Below, piece after piece: positions 54,870 to 64,000 of a DNA stretch of 64,000 nucleotides. Each line of letters opens with the position of its first letter. Position 1 is the stretch's first letter. A program made the translations under genes and the position numbers. The DNA is from Armigeres subalbatus (lineage: Eukaryota; Arthropoda; Insecta; Diptera; Culicidae). Under the pieces are notes generated by a model. That model did not search any database. It was not told the DNA's origin and saw only the letters and a list, made by a program, of their open reading frames with translations. The stretch is from assembly GCF_024139115.2 (NCBI RefSeq), contig NC_085139.1:18261284-18325283 (forward strand), written 5' to 3'.

Positions 54870-56183
54870 CTGGGGTGACATTGCGCATCTCGAATCGAAT
54901 CACTCGATTCGTACGTTTTTGCATTCGTTTCGAAAAAAATGCGGCATTATGTATTTCGTTCGACTTCATTCAGTCGCAGTACAAGATTTCGAATGGTGCT
55001 GTACTAGTTCAATCGAGTATGTACTGTCAAACGAAATGTAAACAGAGAGAATAAGAGATAGCTGTCTTCGTGTTTATTATGCCGCCCGCTGGCTGGAGAG
55101 ACAACCTTCAGCGCATAGAATGTGAGTTAACAAAGAGAATAAGAGTAATTTCATCTGCGTGTAGCGTGTTGCCTGTTGGAAAGGCATCATGGCATGAATT
55201 GGCAGTTAATTTATAAACAAATTAATAAATGTATTGAGCAGTTGAAACCGATTAAAACATTATGCCGATTCGACATGTTTTATAAATTGAGATATAGTTA
55301 CGACACAAATTATAAGTTTTATTATTAATTGCATATTATTCGGCAACTCGGCCGTACGAAAACCATTTTTTTAAGAAAATTATTTTGAGCTTTTTAGTGG
55401 AATGTCTTCACTTGTCATAAGACGAGTTTGTACAATCCCATTGAATTCCATCACTTAATTGTATCTTGACAGATACATATTCCGACCTCAACAGTAAGGC
55501 CGTCTTCAGTGTCTCGTACTTGACTCGACTCATCAAATGCTTTAGCATTTATTATATTTCTTTGAGTTTATGCCACAGGATTCGATAATAAATTACTTTG
55601 ATGTTTCCATGTGTTTTAGTTAAATGCACTTGGGTCATCTCTTGCGCGTTTTTTTATTTAACTAAACTATTTTTACGTAGATTTTGGAATATATACGTTT
55701 TCCCCATAGATTTTTCACGCGGTTTATCGAAATCGTCAAGAAATACGTAAAAACTGCAAAAAAAAAAACGATTTAAGTTGAAGTCGTTTTGACGAGGATT
55801 TCGGGATAATTAGAGATTGCATATTGTCTGGAAACTATAAAAGTAGGTATACTAATGACATTCTTTCCTTCAAGATACAATAATGAAACATTTATACTCT
55901 TCCCGTAGAAATAATAACAAATATAATGAAAAACTTTCAGCAAGAAATGATTCTCGAACAACATTCGAAAGCTATAAAGGTGACGAGTGATTTTCATTCG
56001 ACTTGAGTCGTTTTTCAGTGTGCTATCGAGTCTCCATAATGCCAAAACATCTCGTTATTTTTGTACCTCCTCGAGCATACTCGAACGATGAGTCGTTTTC
56101 GAGATCGAACCGAAAGCCGTAATGCCAAACATGTTCGACTCGATAGAATTACGTTCGAATCGAGATGCACAATGCCACCCCTG
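54870..56183. mobile_element. 1.3-kb TIR element, GGCATTGTGCATCTCGA family
   Basis: CTGGGGTGACATTGCGCATCTCGA at the left pairs with TCGAGATGCACAATGCCACC plus CCTG at the right (ends 56183). The terminal sequence is shared with the MITE at 28979-29425. The interior holds iterated TCGA/CGATTCG words at both flanks and a Penelope terminus (55405-55535). No intact frame is present. Confidence 0.65.
55405..55535 (-). mobile_element. Penelope-like element terminal fragment, copy 2
   Basis: Near-identical in long blocks to 13025-13137 (CACTTGTCATAAGACGAGTT, later GTCTCGTACTTGACTCGACT). It also has a perfect small stem-loop, GTATCT and AGATAC around GTCA (minus strand). No coding part is attached. 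Confidence 0.55.
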
Positions 56184-56991
56184 GTATCGCCTGCCTTGGT
56201 GTAAGGTCCCGCGGAATACACTTTGTTGGTTGAATTTTGCTCCGTCATTCAGTCCAAAACTGTCACATCGCTGTCTGTTCGGAAATCAATTTATTCTGAT
56301 AAAGTTGGTATAATCAACGTCACTATCGCGCACATATTTCGGTTGAATTTAACACTATTCGCCAGCCTGGATGTTTGCTTGTCACTTCTTTCCAAAGGTG
56401 TGTTGATCACGGCTGGTATTAACATAGGAGCGAAAGAAACACTTGCTGCTCCGAACTATTACTAGCACTATTATCTAAAGAAGTTAGATTTGAAACGCTT
56501 TGTTATTTGCAAACTAATTTGTGAAACCAAAATAAACTGATTTGCGAAGTATTATTGTTTGTTTTGATTTCGCTCTGACAGATTCTTTCTGCAGATTTTC
56601 CCATTAGAAATCTTGTTGGAAAGAAAAAGAATAGAGAAATGTCAAAAAAATACTCGCGTGCACGCTGCGTTCCTGTGGGGAAAAGCGGTGACTTTGCGGT
56701 AGCTTTCGCCGCAAATGAGACGCGAGGCGACGCCGCGTTAACGCAAGTGCGTGTGCATGATTCTATGTGATGTTGGGTACTTCCTACCGCAAATGCGTGG
56801 ACGCCGCGTGCACGCGAGTTCAAAACCGCTACGTGGACATCGGCCCTTAAAGAACAACTTTTACACGTTTTGTTCTATTATTTGTATTTCTATGGCTAAT
56901 TTAGCTGTAACTTGGCATAATCAATTTAATGAGTAAATTCTACCTAACAAGAACAAGCCTACCAGATCCTTCGGCAGGGGCTTACATTGTC

Positions 56992-58067
56992 TTAGGGCTC
57001 GATGGTTTCCAAGATCCATTCTATATAGCTGGAAACGCGGGTATAGACTCCAGGATAACCGTCTTGTGCGCAGGAGTCAACCGCTCCTGAAGCAACGCCA
57101 AGCTGAACAAATCTTAAACCCGCATGTAGGTGAGGCATTGGGGTTGCTAGTGGTCCGCCAACATCGATGCCCGTATAACGAGTGGCACATATTTGATGCT
57201 CGCTAATTTCTCGACCACATTCCACGTTATCCATTGAGGTCAACATCGACTGTAGCAAAGCGTTCGAGCCCGTACGATTCCCACAAGTACCCCATCCAAT
57301 AGCAGTGAACCGTGTAATTGTGGGCGGAGGTTGCATTGCAGTGATTGGTAAGCATATTGGACTAGTGTTATCTGCAATGGTAATTATATGGTCAACGGTT
57401 AGCACATTATATATTGAATTAGGGGAACGAACCATGCATAGTGACGTTTTTGTTTAGACGAATCAGTCCGATGTCGTTGAGGAATGTCTGTTGGTTATAC
57501 TCCGGATGAATTGCTATTGATTCCACGCCATAATCATCTGCTGGTTCGGCACAGTCTTTTTCCGCTATATCCGAGCCGTAAGAAACACAGTCTTGATACT
57601 GACTTTTGTCTAGCTCACCCAAACGAATGTTGAGCCTTTAAACGTAAAATGACATCATTAATCCTATCATTTTTAATATTTGATCATCTCCTACGTACAA
57701 CTGAACATCTGTTTTGTTGGTCAGACAAGAAGCAGCGGTCAACACGTAGCGATTGTTGATCAAGGAACCACTGCAACCATGCTCAATTTCTCCGTCATGT
57801 TCATACTGCAGTAAAGCTATCCATGGATTTCGGAAAATCTGGGCATATTGGCCTTGGAAAATTCTATCGAGTACGGAAACTCCACAAAACCTGGAAAGCA
57901 GCTTTAATTTGTCCGAATTCGGACCTGTTGTGATAAGAAAAATAACGATAGAAGGTCAATTTGAATAAAATATACAATCTAATAAACATACCGTGCGTAT
58001 CAGCTTTGATCTCCAGCCATAGGCACAAACTAAAGACAAGGTATACCGAAGGCAATCGATTAAGCAT
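56992..58067 (-). CDS. Secreted serine protease homolog, catalytically dead, four exons
   Basis: The exons on the minus strand are 58067-57992, 57924-57699, 57635-57433 and 57371-56992, all with GT/AG borders; the joined frame is 294 aa. Residues 1-22 form a signal peptide (hydrophobic YLVFSLCLWLEI). The trypsin-fold domain starts at DRIFQGQ (45-51), in place of the usual RIVGG. The catalytic His position is Ser91 (LTAASC), Asp155 is kept (NDIGLIRL), and the catalytic Ser position is Val239 (GIDVGGP). Substrate cleavage is therefore not expected. Extra Cys pairs and the sequence style (LNIRLGELD, DNTSPICLPI, GWGTCG) resemble insect CLIP-family proteases. No CLIP domain is present. Such homologs often act as cofactors in melanisation and immune cascades; that role is an inference. 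Confidence 0.9.
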
Positions 58068-58103
58068 CTTAAATTCGCTGCGATAAGCACAGCTGAACCT
58101 TAC

Positions 58104-58118
58104 AGCTATATTAACTGA
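58104..58118 (-). promoter_or_regulatory. Possible TATA box of the serine protease homolog
   Basis: A TTAATATAGC sequence on the minus strand lies about 45 nt upstream of the start codon and about 20-25 nt before a TCAG initiator-like motif (near 58090). The spacing is plausible for a compact promoter. There is no other support. Confidence 0.3.
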
Positions 58119-58139
58119 ACTGCAATAAGCTGCAGTTGT

Positions 58140-58450
58140 CTCGTCTCTGCATATTCCATCAACGGGTGAATTAATTCATGCAAACACATGCACTATCAAG
58201 TGCAGTAAGTCTAATGCGGCGAATCGTAGAGAGCGAGGGGGAAGCCCAATGATGACTGAAACAAGAACAACAAAGTAAATCTTAATTTTCATAAACTGTG
58301 GGAATACCCAAATAACTATTGTTGCAATGCATTGCAAAACAATGATTTATTCAGCACGAGTTGTTTATTTAGTCATAAAAAGTTACAATTTACGAATTCT
58401 ACTCATCAAAGCCGAACGACAGATATATTACATGATTTCATACCAATAAT
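58140..58450. other. Upstream intergenic sequence of the protease homolog
   Basis: AT-rich sequence with no recognised gene or repeat. It probably includes upstream control sequence for the minus-strand gene, but no factor site can be named with confidence. Confidence 0.4.
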
Positions 58451-58752
58451 GGATTCTCCTTAGCCGTGCGTTAAGACGCGCGGCTACAAAGCAAGACCAT
58501 GCTGAGGGTGGCTGGGTTCGATTCCCGGTGTCGGTCTAGGCAATTTTTGGATTGGAAATTGTCTCGAATTCCCTGGGCATAAAAGTATCATCATGCTAGC
58601 CTCATGATATACGAATATAAAAATGGTAACTTGGCTTAGAAACCTCGCAGTTAATAACTGTGGAAGTGCTTAATGAACACTAAGCTGCGAGGCGGCTCTG
58701 TCCCAGTGTGGTGATGTAATGCCAATAAGAAGAAGAAGAAGAAAAAGAAGAT
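58451..58752 (+). mobile_element. Feilai-like SINE, second copy
   Basis: Closely matches 5304-5591 along its full length, including the tRNA-like head (GGTTCGATTCCCGG, about 58516-58529), the TAATAACTGTGGAAGTGCTT block and the AAGAAGAAGAAG tail. No clear target duplication was seen. Confidence 0.85.
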
Positions 58753-60356
58753 ATGGCTGCCATATTGATTCTTGAATATATTGTTGTTCAGCTATTGAGA
58801 GTTAAAGGGAAGTCAATGACAACTTTTCTTTCTACGAACATCAGATAGCCGTGTGATGTCGGCATCCACTTCTCTGGCTTAGGTGCCTAATAAGGACTTT
58901 GTACCCTCTACTTTGTTCTTCAACCCGGTTATGGATAAGTGCTAAGCGATGGTAAAGAAAATGTCCCTAAAAATAATGTTACGGACTATCTGATCCCAGT
59001 TGGGTAGATCTCTTTCGTTTAGTGTTTTACGGAGAAAAATCACTTTAGGCTGTTTCCAAATCCTCGTAGACTAACGTGGTACCCATACAGTTGATTCTGT
59101 CGTGTTGGGCGTGTAGCTAATAGTGGTAGGTAGACTTCAATGCAGCTGCAGCTGATGGGGACGCCTCCACTCCAGGATCAAATTGTCCTGGACCGTCGGT
59201 TGGGCATATATGCACTCGGCGATAGCAAGGGCAGAGTTGATAACAGATTTAGAGAGATGTAGATTCCGTTCTGACAAACGAGTTTCATAACGAAGTTGGA
59301 TATCTCTAGCTTTGAATGGTTTCCGTACACTTAAGCACCTTAGTATATGAAAAAGTAATTAGAAAATAGGAATCGAATGTAAATAAAACGTTTGTCATTG
59401 ACACAGGCGCATGAAGGCTTCTACTTTTGTGTTTCACATTTACTCATTAAAAACTACGAAAAACATGATACAATAATGAATTAAATCAACTACTCCTGAC
59501 TCGAAATCCGTCCACCGTGGACGGATTTCGAATCAAAGGATCAAAATCCGTACATCTATTTTTCAACTAAATATTTAAATTGAAACAGTCTGATTGACTA
59601 AACTACCACTGTAAATAGTTCGATACGCACCTTGTGAAGCGATCCCTTCGATTTGTATTCCGCTTATCTTATGTAATGATTTGCAATTATCAATTAAAAC
59701 ACAGCTACTTTAGGTGCAATTATGCTCTACCCGAAAACAAAATGGCGGCACAAACTCCGCGTTTGGTGGGTGGGGATTTGTTTTTGATTTTTGTTGTTTT
59801 AATTTCAAAGCCTTCTTTGCAATTCTATGCCCTAAAAGCTTACTGTCAAGTATCTGAACAGGATAAGATTAATTATTCCTACATTAATTACCTTTAACCT
59901 CCTTTAATTTATTGATATCTCATGAGGTGGACGGATTTCGGTGCTGTACGGATTTCGGTCCCGCACGGTAGTCGTCCGTTTTCATCCCAACCGTTGTCCA
60001 TACATGCTGCTTCCAATTCTTGCTAGCACTATCAGTGATGACTTTGGAGAGCTCTTCGCAACGAGTGCACATTGCCTGAAAGCATTCACAATGTCAACTA
60101 TGTCTGCATCAAACAGAGGCGTAGCATAACGTAACTACGAGCTACTAACTTCATTCTCTGTATTCGCGTTCATGCTGGCATCCTAATTTAATTACGAAGT
60201 AGAGATTTCCGCACTCTTCTTGCACTTTTGTCGAATAAATATAAACCTATAAGTAGTCGGTTGGAATAACGATCAGTTAAAACTACCGTGGAAAAGAAGT
60301 GACGCCCCGAAGACAAGCTGGAAATGCTTGTCAATGAATTATTGGCAGTGGCTGAT
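58753..60356. other. Intergenic region without recognised gene
   Basis: It contains one inverted-repeat element (59500-59943). Other frames, such as 59634-59897 and 59941-60129, have no recognisable motif. I see nothing else in 58760-59490 and 59950-60356. Confidence 0.5.
59500..59943. repeat. Inverted-repeat element with CGAAATCCGTCCACC ends
   Basis: CGAAATCCGTCCACC near 59501 is mirrored by GGTGGACGGATTTCG near 59926-59940. The left end is itself palindromic (CGAAATCCGTCCAC followed by CGTGGACGGATTTCG). It is about 440 bp and probably a MITE. Confidence 0.5.
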
Positions 60357-60676
60357 TTTCTACTCCGAATCTCCAGGAAATCCAGGAGGAGATCAACCGG
60401 CTGAAGAACAACAAAGCCCCTGGGATTGACCAACTACCAGGAGAGCTATTTAACCACGGTGGTGAGGTACTGGCTAGAGCGCTGCACTGGGTCATTACCA
60501 AGATTTGGGAGGAGGAAGTTTTGCCGCAGGAGTGGATAGAAGGTGTCGTGTGTTCCATCTACAAAAAGGGCGATAAGCTGGATTGTAGCAACTACCGCGC
60601 AATCACATTGCTGAACGCCGCCTACAAGGTACTCTCCCAAACCAACTGCAAGGGAGTTCGTGGGGCAGTACCAGGC
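60357..60676 (+). pseudogene. RTE-type LINE copy 4, RT fragment
   Basis: Matches the beginning of the RT of copy 1: LQEIQEEINRLKNNKAPGID, the GELFNHGGEVLARALHW region, then a readable SIYKKGDKLDCSNYRAITLL across the point where copy 1 has a stop. It joins Ty3/gypsy sequence at about 60676. Confidence 0.85.
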
Positions 60677-61872
60677 GAATCATCGGTGCAGATCTGTTGG
60701 TGCATTTCGGTTTACTTGTTGATTTGCAGCGCCATCAACTGATTGATGGCACCACCAACCTACGCAGTTCCGGATGTTTGAAAACTACAACCTTACACGG
60801 GATAACTGTCATCAATGCTAGCCATCCTTTTCACGAAGTTCTATCTGATTATCGAGAAATTCTTTCGCCATCGTTTGCGCATCAGAAGTATTTGCACGAC
60901 GTCACACATCACATCGTCACGTCACGCGTGGTCCACCGGTTGCGTGTAAAGCTCGTTGAATGCACCCGGAAAAAATGAAAGCGGTGAAGGATGAGTTTCG
61001 GATTATGTCCGATATCCCGTACCGCATGTACACGATCTTTCGAATCGTTTTGAAGGTAAAAGCATATTCACTACGTTGGATCTTGTGAGAGTCTACTGCA
61101 ACATTCCGGTGGAGACGGTCGATATACCGAAAACCGCCGTTATAACTCCTTTCGGGCTTTTTGAATTTACTCGAATGCCTTTCGGCCTCTTCAATACAAG
61201 CCAAACATTTCAAAGGTTTATGAGCAAATTAATCGCGGACCTTGATTTCGTCATTGTTTTCATTGACGATATATGCATAGCTTCATCGAATGACCTAGAG
61301 CATAAGGTGCATGTGAAAATTGTTTTGGACCGCCTGAAGGAAATGGCCTAACTATTAATATTGAGAAGTGCAAGTTTACGCTCCCTGAAGTTGACTTCCT
61401 GAGTTACGTGATATGTGAAAGAGGAGTACGGCCGCTTCCTACTAGAGTTTAAGCAGTGCTGGACTACGAAGTCCCAAAAACGGTCAAGGATTTACGCCGT
61501 TTCCTTGCGCTGCTGAACGTCTACAAACGTTTTGTTCCGCATGCTGTTGAAATCCAGAATGACTTGAGGATGCTAATTCCAGATAACCGGAGGAACGATT
61601 CCAGACCAATTTCTGGGAATGAGCAATCTGCTCGTTGTTTCGAGTTTTGTAAAAAGTCGTTAGCAGAGACTACTTTACTGCACTATCCAAATGCGCCAAA
61701 GCCACTTGGACTCATGGTGGATGCTTCTAAGTTCGCGGCTGGCGTAGTTCTGCAGCAACTTGAAAGGGGTATTTGGAAACCGTTAGAATTTTTTTCCGTC
61801 AAGTTATCTCCTAGTCAACAAAAGTACACAGGATTTTGTTTTTACACGATTTTTTTTCGCTCGTATTTTTGA
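60677..61872 (+). pseudogene. Ty3/gypsy pol fragment (protease end, RT, RNase H start)
   Basis: Frame 1 begins IIGADLLVHFGLLVD and LIDGTT, which precede the RT in many insect Ty3 elements (CsRn1/Mdg3-like style). After a deletion, 61076-61351 encodes [16 protein letters not shown] and the catalytic FIDD (61259-61270). 61456-61872 encodes the thumb and RNase H start (VKDLRRFLALLNVYKRFVP, MVDASKFAAGVVLQQ). Stops separate the three parts. The matching integrase resumes at 63440, so the element is interrupted between. Confidence 0.85.
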
Positions 61873-62409
61873 TCGTGTGACTTCAATTTGCCACCAAACT
61901 CTTCGCAACATGTTTCAAAAAATCCACGTGCGTTGTTTTATGAACAAGGTTCACAGAATTCCACCACTGGTCAAAACTCTTTCGGAATTACCTACAAAAA
62001 TTCCCCTTGATATTCCTCTGGAAATTATTTAAGGGATTCTCCCGGAAGATCCTGTTCCTTTCCTTTTTCCTTTTTCAGGAAGAATAGGAGTATCCGAAAG
62101 GATTTCCTGAAGAATTTCCTGAAGTAATTTTAAACAAAACATTCACGATGGATTTCTTGGTTTGAGTTTGAGTTTCAAAAAATCTTGATGGATTTACCTA
62201 TGGATTTCCTGGAGACATCCTCGGAAAAAAATCCTAGAAGAATGTCTGAAACAAATCTTGGAGAAATTTGAAAATAAGAAGTTTTTTGAATGAATTTCAA
62301 AAATTTTCAAATAAAATTTGGAAATATTTTCAAATAAAAATTCGCAAAAATTCTAGTGGAATTTCAGAGGGTGTTCTTGAAGTAATTCCTTAGTTTCCTG
62401 TAGAAAAAA
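61873..62409. repeat. GAATTTC-type degenerate repeat between Ty3 and Penelope sequence
   Basis: AT-rich sequence with irregular GGAATTTC, CTGAAGAATTTCC and AAATTTGGAAAT words, as at 11935-12480. It is non-coding. Confidence 0.5.
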
Positions 62410-62555
62410 AGTATCTTTACGCCCACACAGTTGTGGTCGAAATACGTATCTGCAAAGATATCGAAAATAATTGGTGGAATTAAATGGGGAGTACTTAATT
62501 CGTCTTAGACGGTTGAATACATTACACTAAAAGAGCTTTATATATTTTTCTGAAA

Positions 62556-63302
62556 ATGGCATCCGAGCGGCTAGCGATTGTTCTCCTCAATTTGAGGAGA
62601 ACAATCGCTAGTATTAATAAGGACGTGGCCTTCCTTAAGAAGTGCCTAAAAGAGAAGTTGACACCCGTCAGCCATAAGATTAAGATGGGATCTCATGTAC
62701 CAAAAAGTATTAATAAGAAAGCAGAGTCCGAGTTCACGAAAACATCGATAAAGAGGCATTACGCTAAATTAGAACGAGTGACTTTGAAGTGCTACAATAT
62801 GCATTTGAAGTTAGCTAAGGATAACCCGGAATCATTCGACCTGTTTTTGAAGAAGGTAAAGAGGGCAGAAGAATGTGAATCAGACCGGAAGCGGAGACTG
62901 CACAGGAAAAAACTGAACAACTTGCGAGCGAAATCAGCAGAGGAAGTCCGTACTGACAAACCCACCGTACAGATCATCGAAGGATTCGTCGTGAACCGTT
63001 CGACACAGCAGTTTACCGAGGAACAACTTGCCCACCTCAACAAGGGACTGGGGTATGCGATCACACAGAAATCAGACGTGGAACAGATCATCGTGGACAT
63101 GGAGACAGCGATTTCCCGAAACATCGAGAAACAGGATCAAAATACAGCGAGGAAAATCGTGGCAGACGCCATCAAAGAAGGACGGCACGGGACAACGAAC
63201 CATGACGAAAGGAGGATTCTAAAGGAGCTTAAGGAAAAACCAGTATACTACGTAAAAGCCGATAAGGGCAACGCAGTAGTGGTAAAGTTGTTCCCAATGT
63301 GA
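62556..63302 (+). pseudogene. Penelope-like element N-terminal RT region
   Basis: A 248-codon frame. It has a basic helical N-terminus (LRRTIASINKDVAFLKKCLK), then FTEEQLAHLNKGLGYAITQK, then VYYVKADKGNAVVVKL. The last two are hallmark blocks of the N-terminal part of Penelope-like reverse transcriptases (KADKGNA). The frame ends soon after, with no palm domain. The following GIY-YIG piece is in another frame, so a deletion of the RT core is the simplest reading. Confidence 0.8.
62571..62611. repeat. 41-bp near-perfect palindrome
   Basis: CTAGCGATTGTTCTCCTCAA (62571-62590) is followed by one T and then its exact reverse complement (62592-62611). It lies in the first codons of the Penelope-like frame. 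Confidence 0.95.
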
Positions 63303-63336
63303 AAAAATCTATGTAGGCCAAACAAAAAGATCATGA
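63298..63336 (+). pseudogene. GIY-YIG endonuclease remnant of the Penelope-like element
   Basis: The frame starting TGT at 63298 reads CEKIYVGQTKRS and then a stop. This is the first strand motif of the Penelope GIY-YIG nuclease (compare CDKVYVG at 16.8 kb). It overlaps the end of the RT frame in a different phase. Confidence 0.7.
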
Positions 63337-63374
63337 AGGCAAAAAAAAACTTTTTTGATCGGTATTTTTTTGCT

Positions 63375-63440
63375 TCAATAGTACGTACGCTTCGATAATA
63401 CGTACATTAAAATTACGGAGGTGTACGTACTATCGAGGTA
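63375..63440. repeat. GTACGTAC inverted repeats
   Basis: ATAGTACGTACG, AATACGTACAT and GTACGTACTATCGA lie within about 65 nt and form a small inverted repeat (outer pair ATAGTACGTAC and GTACGTACTAT). Probably a transposon terminus at the junction back to Ty3 sequence. Confidence 0.45.
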
Positions 63441-64000
63441 TGCCTGTAATTGTATTCGGGCTTATCTTTCAGAAAAACACCGATTGTCAATCATGAAACA
63501 ATTACATGGACTGGCGCATCCTGTGATACGGGCCACAAAAAAACTTATCGCCGATAAATTTGTTTGGACATCGATGAACAAGGACATAGTCAAGTTTGTG
63601 AAGTCATGCCTGCAGTGTCAAAAATCGAAAATCTCACGTCATACCGTCGCACCACTTTTGACTTTTGAAAGCACGATTCCAACAGGTACATGTAGATTTG
63701 GTTGGACCACTGCCCCCCTCAAGAGAATTCCGTTATCTTCTTACAATGATCGATCGTTTTTCGCGTTGGCCAGAAGCAGTACCGCTCCAAGACATAACAG
63801 CGCGAACAGTATCAATGGCTATATATATCGAGTGGATTACACGTTACGGTACACCCGAAACAATCACCATTGATCAGGGTCGTCAGTTCGAATCGGAAGT
63901 ATTTCAGGAATTGACGCACCTACTTGGAGTTCATCATATCCACACCACCGCATATCATCCACAATCGAATGATATGGTTGAGCGTTTCCATCGTACGATG
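63440..64000 (+). pseudogene. Ty3/gypsy integrase, frameshifted, running off the window
   Basis: 63421-63680 encodes the zinc-binding domain (HGLAHPVIRATKKLI, then FVWTSMNKDIVKFVKSCLQC). A frameshift near 63690 follows. The catalytic core then reads MIDRFSRWPEAVPLQD, ITIDQGRQFESEVFQELTHL and HTTAYHPQSNDMVERFHRTM to the window edge, giving the usual D, D and E-containing blocks. It is likely the continuation of the pol fragment at 60677-61872. Confidence 0.88.

Larger units (their letters stand above)
51637..56846. mobile_element. 5.2-kb composite bounded by Harbinger-like TIRs with TTA duplication
   Basis: GGGCGGATGTCCACGTAGCG at 51637 is mirrored at 56846 (reverse complement GGGCCGATGTCCACGTAGCG). 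TTA lies outside both ends (51634-51636 and 56847-56849), the 3-bp TWA duplication typical of PIF/Harbinger elements. Inside the ends, GC-rich CGCG-containing sequence recurs. No transposase was found. The interior is occupied by at least five other TIR elements, so the original was probably a much smaller MITE. Confidence 0.65.
62410..63336 (+). mobile_element. Penelope-like element with internal deletion
   Basis: A terminal block (62410-62520) related to 13025-13137 and 55405-55535 is followed by an ORF (62556-63302), then directly by a GIY-YIG remnant (63298-63336). The central reverse transcriptase is missing. The element lies inside the interrupted Ty3/gypsy copy (60677-61872 and 63440-64000). 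Confidence 0.75.

Noticed and set aside
56503..56823. 106-codon minus-strand frame
   Set aside because: It overlaps the GC-rich Harbinger-like terminus and has no domain.

Overview
The window looks like nuclear DNA of a culicine mosquito, most likely Aedes. The evidence is tRNA-derived SINEs of the Feilai type, several RTE-type LINE copies, Penelope-like and Ty3/gypsy fragments, very many MITEs, and host genes split by long repeat-filled introns. No prokaryotic gene organisation is present. The species call is an inference from repeat content; no database was searched.

Four host genes can be supported. (1) 6034-6851 (+) is the 3' terminal exon of UBLCP1, the ubiquitin-like-domain CTD phosphatase; its 5' exons lie outside the window. 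(2) 9231-34398 (+) is a ZAD zinc-finger gene. Two small exons (9231-9407, 9555-9707) encode the ZAD. A 19.8-kb intron follows, then one 4.9-kb exon (29467-34398) encodes five zinc fingers and a very long charged, acidic tail with eight psi-K-x-E motifs. All splice phases are 0 and the predicted protein is 1753 aa. (3) 35303-35602 (+) is a two-exon, 77-aa gene matching only the N-terminal dynein-attachment part of CCDC103. (4) 56992-58067 (-) is a four-exon, 294-aa secreted serine protease homolog whose catalytic His and Ser positions hold Ser and Val.

The rest is mostly mobile DNA. 1-6 kb: inverted repeats, a 1.5-kb 23-bp minisatellite, a hAT end, a 600-nt polypyrimidine tract and a SINE with a 12-bp target duplication. 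9.7-29.5 kb (the ZAD-gene intron): a nearly complete dead RTE LINE, Penelope pieces, two related 23-bp arrays, a four-level nest of DNA transposons with target duplications still readable, and a 4.1-kb transposon with about 500-bp terminal inverted repeats and a broken transposase of a family I cannot name. 37-41.5 kb: LINE pseudogenes and a second RTE copy. 41.5-49.3 kb (-): an env-carrying errantivirus-like Ty3/gypsy element with a MITE inside env. 49.7-50.3 kb: a probable solo LTR splitting a (TA)n tract. 51.6-56.8 kb: a composite bounded by Harbinger-like ends with TTA duplications, containing at least five smaller TIR elements. 60.4-64 kb: an RTE fragment, a Ty3/gypsy pol fragment, and a deleted Penelope-like element in which the RT start is followed directly by a GIY-YIG remnant.

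The host genes do not form a pathway: transcription-related phosphatase, chromatin or transcription factor, dynein assembly and extracellular protease homolog. No CRISPR, operon, rRNA or functional tRNA gene was seen.
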